Below, piece by piece: positions 56,219 through 64,000 of a stretch of 64,000 nucleotides of DNA. Below the pieces are notes generated by a model that had not been told where the DNA came from, made no database searches, and worked only from the letters and a program-made list of their open reading frames with translations. Position 1 is the stretch's first letter. Each line of letters opens with the position of its first letter. The translations under genes and the position numbers were made by a program. Source of the stretch: Cerrena zonata (taxonomy: Eukaryota; Basidiomycota; Agaricomycetes; Polyporales; Cerrenaceae); contig JASBNA010000031.1 of NCBI GenBank assembly GCA_038087015.1, positions 434,001 through 498,000 of the forward strand, in the 5' to 3' direction.

Positions 56219-58775
56219 TAAGGGCGACGGTGATCACACAGGAAAGTAACTAGCACGGATGCGTTTACATTAATATGGGTGGTAATACTCATGAAATATG
56301 GATTGCTGGAAGTGAGCGCGACGTGTAAGACTTACTTTTCTTCTGCTCCAATATAGGGAACCGCGATAATGGATGCCTGTAAATGGAATGTCAGACCTTC
56401 ACTAACGTGTCTTTTAACGGCCGTTCTTCTCTTTCGTAGCCTCAGCTTCCGCCATCGAACAGATGCAGGGGATTCGTTAGATTGTTCCATCCCTAAACGA
56501 CAAATGTCGTCGAAAAACTATGTGAGTAGTGCTATATTCATACCGAGTTAAGGGATCGAACCGAAAACCCAGTACCACATGGTCGAGTCCAATATCTTCT
56601 ACCGTGGACTCCCCGGCGAAGGTAGGGAATCCATTTGGTGCTCTAATATTAATTCGTCATCTGCCTCACTTCTAGCTGTTGATCAGGAGGAATAGCTTCC
56701 AATTTCAAACAACAGGCCTAGGTCAATCCGGTTACCCGCTTATGATACTGATGCAAGCACCCACAGACCACCAGTCTCAGCTCGAAAAGGCCGGACATAA
56801 GCATCTGTTTCTCTCGAATGCCGCGTGATACAACTCAAAAGCAGATGGCCACTGATAGGATTGGATGGTATCTCCGAACATCCAATATCTCGATCACACT
56901 CGGAACTTCATGCTCCTGTTACTCGAAGAAGTCAGGGTCTGAAACCTGGGATACGTATGCGCATCCAGACAATCATGCAACAGTTCCTGGAGAAGCCACA
57001 GCTCATATGGTATCAAGCACACGACGATCATATTAACGAATATCTGGATCTTAACTTTGTCTGTTGGCAACAGAGTGTTTGGACCTCTCATCACCGTGAC
57101 ATCCCCGCATCTGTTGATGTAACCCTGACTGTCCTTGCAATTGAGCTTCTTTCATCAGGAATCGAAGACGAGTGCCGCATTGGTCTTGATTGTACAGCTC
57201 ATCGGTGCGTTAGTCAGATGTGCTGACACACAAAGTTCTAGTTGTGTTTTCTTTAACACCGAAGGTAAGCTCTTAGCAACCAGGGAGACAAAAAACTTAA
57301 GGAGAGTCTTACGATCTTCGAACACTCTTCAGAGTGCTTCTGTAAGCGCCAACGGTGAAACTCAACACAGTTCCAACACGTCATTCAAGTCGGAAGTGAG
57401 TGCTCGAGTATAATACGGGTGAGATGATACTGCCTGCGCTGTGGGAACACATTCAATAGTATTCACGCCGGTGTAATAACTTCACAATTACATATCGGCA
57501 CACACATCGCCTATATCTTTATTAACTGTTCTCTCAGGTAAGCGTTTACGAATATCTAGTCCAAGTCTGTGAAGTAGAAAGTAATGCTTGAAGTACGCCG
57601 CCGGATGTTTGATTTCCTAACACAGACTAGCAGTCGCGATGAAATACTCGGGAGTCCCGTAGGTTCAATATACCTAGAATACTCTGCCTCGGGTCACAGA
57701 AATCACAGAAATTGGGAAGGTCAACTCGGAGCACCCAGGCAGGACCACGGCCGCTGATGCAAGATGTCATGCCATGTCATTATGACCATTTCGTTCATGC
57801 CGACGATGAACCTAATTGTCAACAGCTTTTGAAATTCGAAGTCGAACCACATATCGCGTGTGTGGTTGAAGGCTCTGATTGGAAATCGAGTAGAACAATA
57901 AATAAAGAAGGCGAAGGTGAAAAGGGCAAGCAAAAAAAAATAGTGAAATACAACACTTGCCCTGTTTGTGTTTTCCCTCCACCAGCTCCAGTCGCCAAGG
58001 CGGAAACCGGTTTAATTGTCTTAAGGTTTCGCTTAAATGAGCAGGGGCGTCTGCGAAAACAAAAACGACATAGGAGAACAAGAACTTTGTTTGATCCACG
58101 ATTGCCAATCAGAACTTCGGAAGGGGAAGGGTGTGATGAGTGGTTGATGAGTGTACTGCCTTTTCCCTGACGCCTCCTGGATGGGAATCCGTTCGTTACA
58201 TGTAATTGTGAAAAGGCTAGAAGCTGCGGGATAGTACACGGGGACAGAAGTGCCTGTGAGGCGTGTTTCATAAGTGAAATTCGTCCGACGGTGATAGTCA
58301 GGGATTGATTCTACTTACATGGACTTGAAGCTGTAGGTGGTATCCCGAGTCAACCGGGCTCTGTGCAAAGAAGCAAAAGAACACTGCTGGGACTTCGATC
58401 CGCTCGAAACACTGGTGTGGTGTTGCAAACGTATGATTAGAACAATTAGGTGATGTTATTGACTAGGGCGTAGCGTATGGGACTGTTGCGAGGTAATAAC
58501 GCAGATGGGAAGGGGCTATGAAACAAGTAATATGATAGTAACAATGGACAGAGAAGCTTGTAAGACGATCAACCAAGTATTTTGAACAAGAAAGAGCGAG
58601 TGTAATTAAAGAGTGTACAATAAGTACGTGCAGTGAGCAAGAGAGTGATGACGAGGGTAATGTTACATGTAAATACAACAGACGACAACGAGCGAGCGAG
58701 CGACAGCAGAGCATGGATGTAAGTGGACGATGGATGGCAAGAGAGTAGAGTAACAGGGATACATAGCAAACCAGA
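56219..58775. other. 2.5 kb without a confident gene
   Basis: Plus-strand frames at 56825-57226 (including LIWYQAHDDHINEYLDLNFV) and 57712-58170 (152 codons, with basic RKQKRHRRTR) are the longest. Overlapping minus-strand frames of similar length exist and no splice model or domain supports either. 58271-58775 is the probable 3' region of the following minus-strand gene. Confidence 0.3.
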
Positions 58776-60221
58776 TCATGCGGAAAACTCAACAAAACTT
58801 CTCCAACGGAGTGAAGATCCTTCATCGTCCTTCAAGTCGATAAAGTTATTGAGAGGCGAGAAGAAACTCTCGATGGTGCTTCGTCGACTCCTCTTGCTGC
58901 CAGAAGAGGACGTCTTCGCAGACGCGCTGACACTATTGCGCTTCGAGTTCGGGACCAGCGTTGACTTGGCAGATGGAGTCTTTCGTTTAGGGATGACAAC
59001 ATCCTCCTCCTCATCAAGCACAGAAAGCAACTTCTTTTGAACATCCTTTTCAAGCGCTTCTTCGTCAACATCATCGTCCTCGTCATCGCTCATACTCATG
59101 AAGTTACGAGGACGAGAACGACGCTTTTGGTGACCACGTCCTTCCAAAGCTGCCAATGCTGCAGACCGATTGCGTTGGCGCGTGTTGACAGTTGCAGTGG
59201 AACGCATCGAAAGCGAAGCCTTCAACGCAGCGGTAGGTTTGGGCTCTGCGGTCGAGAGTGCACATGGTGGCGGTGGGAACTGATAGGATGTGACAGTGGG
59301 AGAAGTAGGCGAGAACGTGAAGTACGAGCGTTCATGGTTCGGTGACAGGATGGGAGAAGATCGAAGCGGGGGCGACAGCGGCGAGAAGACTGATGGAGCA
59401 GAATAGGAAGGACGATGGAAAGGAGAAGTGACAGACGTTGTCGAGGAAGGACCTGCTTCAGCGAAGCAATCCGAAAGAGTCAACGTCAGATTGGAAGGTT
59501 TTTTACGATGTTGAGTTGGTGCCACGGAAGCAGGTGGTTCTGGTAGTGAAGTGGAGGGCGCTGGCTTGGGAGATGGAAGCAACGTCTCACGAGACGACCT
59601 GCGAAGAGAGGAAACTGGAGAGATCGGAGGAAGAACAGGAGCAAATTGTGAGCGTTTTCTGCAACGAAAAAATTAATAAAAACTTTTTAAGTACACGTTG
59701 ATTACTCACGCAATAGGAGATATAGGTAAATGTGAAGGCGAAGAAGGTTCCGACCGTCCGAAAGCTGTAGTTGCTCTGGTGGTTACAGTATCTTTACGCC
59801 TCAAGCTCATTGAACGCATGGATTGCGATTCGGCAAGATCCAAGGAGAGGAATGATAAACCCTCTTCAACCTGCTTGCGATGAGGCCTGAAGGTGAGGAA
59901 CAAGGCCTCAACGTCCTCAGGCGTCCGACTTGACTCGGCACCTGCATAGATATCAGACATCCTCGTGTTGACAGTCAACGGCAGACTGTCATGGTTGTCC
60001 TTGTGAGAGAGGTAGAGGGGTGAAGGTGCTCTCGAGCTGGACGGCGAATCTGAGAGGAAGCCTGAAGTGAAGAGAGGAGAGTATTGAGAGTACATTGTCG
60101 CAGTCGCCGTTATTACTGGAGCTGTTGTCGTCTGAGACGGCGTCGACGGGGGTGGGGATGGTAAGCTCTGGAGGTTGGTTGAATATATAGGTCCTACATG
60201 GCGGGGAACGTGTTGTGTCAC
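58776..60221 (-). CDS. Ser/Pro-rich, basidiomycete-type protein of unknown function
   Basis: Two exons. The first runs from ATG 60221 (or the in-frame Met MYSQYSPLFTSG near 60095) through SRTPEDVEALFLTFRPHRKQ and VEEGLSFLSLDLAESQSM to ISPIA. An intron GTGAGT...TTGCAG joins in phase to KRSQFAPVLPPISPVSSLRR and a second exon with KKPSNLTLTLSDCFAEAG, many S/T-P sites, ALAALEGRGHQKRRSRPRNF, an acidic MSDDEDDDVDEEALEKDVQK helix, basic KRSRRS and the C-terminus STIESFFSPLNNFIDLKDDE. The mix of S/T-P sites, acidic helix and basic clusters suggests a regulated nuclear or cell-cycle protein. No domain named. Confidence 0.65.
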
Positions 60222-63200
60222 GGTGTGAAATTCGCAGCTTCATCGCATCTCTTGCCGGGAGTCAGATCCGAATCGGACGCCGGCATGAATAGCTAGATCC
60301 CATCGGGATTCCCGTCCCTGGAAACAGTTGGAAACCTCCGGCGCTTGGTGCTGGAGAACAGCTGGCAACCGTTTGCCACCTCATCGTGTTGTCTTTGTAT
60401 TCTTTCTGCCCTGCAATTCTAAGAAATTCTGCAAGACCATCTCCACCCAAATAACGCCTACTCCTATGTTGTCAGTGGAGATGTTACCTGGTTCTTGAGC
60501 GGTTCCGTTCCTCTTTGCGCCACAATCAAATTTCGACCCATTTCGTCCACTGCACCTGTATCCTTGCCCTTCGGACCGGCACATTTCCTTCCAAAAGCCT
60601 CCCTTCGATGTCAACACCTTTTCTTAGTATTCTTATTGTGGCATGCACATTACTTTATGGGCGGCCTATGTATCAATCCTCCATGTGCTGATCTCTCAGC
60701 ATCAAGCAACATTGACATTGGCTCTATCTGTCATAGAAACATATTGCCATGCTGAATGCCAATGAATTATCATCGATCCGCATGGTAAATTTGTCAATTT
60801 TTTGACTACCTCGAATAGACATTCCCGTAGACTCTGAGCTTAACACAGTACAAGGCTCGGAGCAGCTTTCCTCCCATCGGTCGCCGTGTTTCAGAAACGC
60901 TATTGTTCACGAAGCCAATCCGAACGATCCGGCGTTAGTGCGAATGTTTCATCCGTAAAAATCACTACTCCATATTTGGGCATATAGTGTCCTAATTGGG
61001 ACATAGAATCGCCCGATTGGGAAGGTGCTCAAATTCAACCACGTCGGCAACGCACAGCATCCCGCCTAATGTCATCGGATAAAGCAGAGACCGACGGGTG
61101 TTTACGACATGGCGTGCGGAATAAACGGGCTTTTGATAGACTTTAACAGTGAGCGCACACGACACGGAGAGATCCAATCGTCTTTCGGTCGGAGGTACCT
61201 TTGCAAAGTGAGTATCATCACCTGGCTCCGGAGCTCGTTCATTCGACGTGACACCTTCAGATTCAAACTCGTGAACTCGCACCGTTGCAAATGTCTTTCT
61301 CATCGTGATCCGGAATATTACCATGACCTCATCACAAAGTATATTCCCGATTAACGAGACGAAGCGAGTAGTCACCTCCGGAACCAACCATCAAGTCCCG
61401 ACTTTTCACTTGCTGGTGTTGGCTACCGACCTTATGGTTGTCGGTAAGCATCCCTTCGTGCCGATACATCCGAATGCCAGCTCTCACATTCGTGTGGCGA
61501 GCCTACAACAACCGCCACAATCCCAAATTCGGCCGTATGACTCCTGACTCTCACATTCACAGGACGTATGAAGGTTCTCTTGCCTCATGGATCATCTCCT
61601 ATTCAAAAGCAACATATCCGCGTCGATGCGCCTAAAAAGCATCACACTCTATCTGATCCACGAGTCTCTGTTTCTAGGTAACTGTCTTTCGCCGGTCTAA
61701 TTGGGCGCAGACAGCCGTGGGTCGATCGGAGCAAACATGTCATCAACCCACCATTTCCACACCGGTGGGTCCACTTCGGTTCGACCTGTGCTTGGTGAAC
61801 TTGGTTGCATTTTTTTAGTTTTTTTACACTGTTCATCCGAAAAGCGCAGATAAAAGAGTAGGCTCGGCCTGACCCAGCCGGCCAAGTTTGTCTTGAAACG
61901 CCCGGAGGGTGCGCAGTTTATAATTTAGGTGGACCCACAAAGCAGTGTTTAGGGTCACTCCACAGCTATGTGCTCATGCACATCATCTAAGTATAGTATT
62001 CTCGATTTTCTAGTAATCATAGGTAATTACCTCCCCGTAACAACACCTCCCACAAGCGACTCCACATTCGCCACTTCCACTTGGTCTCGATTATAGCGTA
62101 CCTGAAGAGGTGAACATCGACGGGACCAATCTTCCGATTATGCTTAGATTATTTGGCCCCTGCAGGAACTATGTACGATCGACATCGTATCAACGCCACC
62201 AAGCGTTTTCGACTCCGAATTGCTTATCGATCCCAATCTTATCACATGCTCGATGAACTCGGAGGCATATGTTGTGTGATGTCTTTTCCCAGCTTGTGAT
62301 TGCATTATTGCATTAAACAACACTACTCACTATGTTAATTGCAGGTCCTCTAGAGACAATCTACTGAACGCCGTGCTCAATAAGATCCCGACTTCGGCGA
62401 TGCCGGACAGTAATTCTTGAAGGAATTAGTTGGGGTTTCTTATCCTATTCCTTCAAGCGGATCGACGACGTACGGCAGCCGAGAATGTCCGCTGCCTTCG
62501 CCTCAAATCACAGTTTTTGTCCACTGAACGCAAACTGAACGTCCGAAAACACCTTTCAGGCCGAGACGAGTCTAGAGTTCACAGTTCTCTATCATGTCTT
62601 GCTTCAAGTTGACTGTGGCGTATCCTGCTGTGCAAACTGAAGACTCCGACTTGACGGATACGTGCTAAGAGAGGGGGCCGGTACCTCCTGTGGCTGACTT
62701 CTTGCTGCAAAATACTAGCATTTGTCTTGCTACTTCTCGGTGTGGTGTGGGTCTGGAAACGGAATTTTAGCGGCATTCATACTGGTTTGCAGTTTTTCAC
62801 ACTCCGAAGCTAGCTGAATAAACATAGAATATCTCGCGCACTGAAACCTCGCCCTTGCCTACGATCTCCATTTTCTAACACCGCAAACAGTATTCTGACA
62901 GAATACATATATTGCTTGTAACGCGGTCATGTGCAAGTTCCGTTCTACTTCCACACACGCTGTTGGTGGTGCTGGTCGCGCTTGATGTGTGATAAATAGG
63001 ACTCGACGATGCTTACTGCTCTCGGTACATCAGTCCCACATCTTCGGGAAGGTTCGGTACTTGTCATCCAAGGACGCTATGCTGAGACTATATCGTCAGC
63101 TGTCAAGAGGCCAGGTTGGGTTGGTGGCACTTGACAGAACCTTGAGCTTACTCACTTTCTTCCGATTTGGAAGTTCGAACTCTGGATCTAAGTGTTGTCA

Positions 63201-63891
63201 CGTTCTTAGATCATCCACGTAGAGATGCCTCTTTTCCACCTGGACAATCTACCATCACAAATGGGAAACAAGTACATATTTGGTCTAGACATTACAAAAT
63301 CCTCACCGGGTAGCAGCAATGAGCGTTGCTTCACTATATCCATCTTTCGTTGAACGCTCTCACCTCTCCTGGACCGAACGATCCTAGAATAGTCAAGTGG
63401 ATCCTCGGTCTGTTAACAAACGGTGCCACAACGTCAGGGCGCTGTTCGTTGCGAACTTCGAAGATGGGAGTCTTCCAAGCCACTACAGTCATGGTACGGG
63501 TTCGATAGAACTAGCTCGAATTCTAGATCGTCGTATCAATATAAGACATAGTCCGAGCTATAAGAAGCATGACTTCAAGTAATGTGGGGCCTTCACGGCA
63601 GAAATGTGTGATACACTGATAGGACGTGTGTTGGAAGTTCAGATCGTTTTTACTATAATTCAAGTTCAGAATTGCATCTGACGGGCTTCTAATATCATAG
63701 AGATGTATGTAGGTGCCAGTACGAGTCAATCGGTTTTCTCAACCATTGAATGGATGGCAATTGTTTCAATTCTTCCACTTCAAGTCGCAATACATCTTAC
63801 CTTGCCGGTGAGTAGCTGAGAAGGTCCTCCTGGAATCATTGGAAGCAACATAGTAAAGGGATATATTGCCTTATTTGGTCTTTCTCTGCAA
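60222..63891. other. 3.6 kb with no supportable gene
   Basis: Scattered ORFs of 60-130 codons on both strands, none with recognisable domains or consistent splice models. A minus-strand 131-codon frame (61387-60992) is opposed by similarly open plus-strand frames. The region ends at tRNA-Glu. Confidence 0.35.
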
Positions 63892-63977
63892 TCCGATATG
63901 GTGTAAAGGCTAACATTACCGCCTTTCAAGGTCTCATCCGTCCGCGGTAGCTCGGGGTTCGATTCCCCGTATCGGAG
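63892..63977 (+). tRNA. tRNA-Glu(TTC) with 14 nt intron
   Basis: Acceptor stem TCCGATA pairs with TATCGGA (63970-63976), discriminator G at 63977. D-arm region GGTGTAAAGGCTAAC. Anticodon stem ACCGC (63918-63922) pairs with GCGGT (63944-63948). Anticodon TTC at 63925-63927. T-arm GGGGTTCGATTCCCC. A 14 nt intron (63929-63942) sits one base 3' of the anticodon, the canonical nuclear position. CCA is not encoded. Confidence 0.95.
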
Positions 63978-63981
63978 CTTA

Positions 63982-63986
63982 TTTTT
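63982..63986 (+). terminator. RNA polymerase III T-run
   Basis: Five consecutive T four bases after the tRNA discriminator base. Confidence 0.85.
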
Positions 63987-64000
63987 GATAATCCTTGGTC

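Noticed and set aside
57712..58170. 152-codon plus-strand ORF with a basic C-terminus
   Set aside because: The opposite strand is equally open (57819-58271) and neither frame shows a domain or splice support.
60975..61005. Sequence similar to the end of the TIR element (CATATAGTGTCC)
   Set aside because: Only about 10 bp match, with no partner inverted end nearby.
1..64000. CRISPR array, bacterial operons, rRNA genes, LTR retrotransposons
   Set aside because: No regularly spaced repeats, no ribosome-binding-site-led ORF chains, no rRNA-like sequence and no long terminal repeats or reverse-transcriptase motifs were seen.

Overview
The window looks like nuclear DNA of a mushroom-forming basidiomycete (Agaricomycetes). 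Genes are broken by many short introns of roughly 45-65 bp with GT...AG borders and CTRAC-like branch points. The Helitron is of the DUF6570/Helitron_like_N fungal type. Several gene families seen here (the 'GDVGYIDPD' family, MYND-finger proteins, degraded HET genes, F-box fragments) are typical of agaricomycete lineage-specific expansions. There is one RNA gene, an intron-containing tRNA-Glu(TTC) at the right edge. The species cannot be named from this sequence.

Layout. (1) 0-12.1 kb is an accessory block: an acidic small protein, an 818+66 aa orphan protein, a nucleotidyltransferase-like protein, and four scattered paralogs (P1-P4) of an unnamed two-part protein that become evident only when short introns are removed. 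(2) 12.6-20.2 kb holds a fungal Helitron: DUF6570 region, HUH Rep and PIF1-like helicase. It carries one frameshift in the first module, a double frameshift in the helicase and a Walker B Asp-to-Asn change. An opposite-strand passenger gene follows, and a hairpin plus CTAG is a candidate 3' end. (3) 20.4-28 kb is the conserved-looking core: an unrecognised multi-exon gene, NNF1 (kinetochore MIND complex), a PIC2-type mitochondrial phosphate carrier and RIB3 (riboflavin pathway). (4) 28-53 kb is accessory again, with five paralogs (F1-F5) of an agaricomycete-specific family of unknown function. They are interleaved with a GH105 hydrolase, a MYND-finger gene, a HET relic, a 2OG-Fe(II) oxygenase-like gene and a secreted GH1 beta-glucosidase. 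F2 carries an amber codon. F4 carries a 644 bp TA-flanked TIR element inside its first intron. (5) 53-64 kb has an F-box fragment, a coiled-coil/NLS protein, an S/P-rich phosphoprotein-like gene, about 3.5 kb with no supportable gene, and tRNA-Glu.

How the genes fit together. The housekeeping genes sit as a compact island (NNF1/PIC2 divergent, RIB3 next to PIC2) between two repeat-rich, paralog-rich blocks. The secreted enzymes GH105 and GH1 fit a plant-litter or wood-degrading lifestyle. The most unusual structure is the P1-P4 set beside the Helitron. It may be a lineage-specific tandem expansion or cargo/accessory genes of mobile DNA, and sequence alone does not decide. Intron/exon limits are hand-inferred from splice consensus, reading-frame continuity and paralog comparison; the 3' ends of F2-F5 are uncertain.
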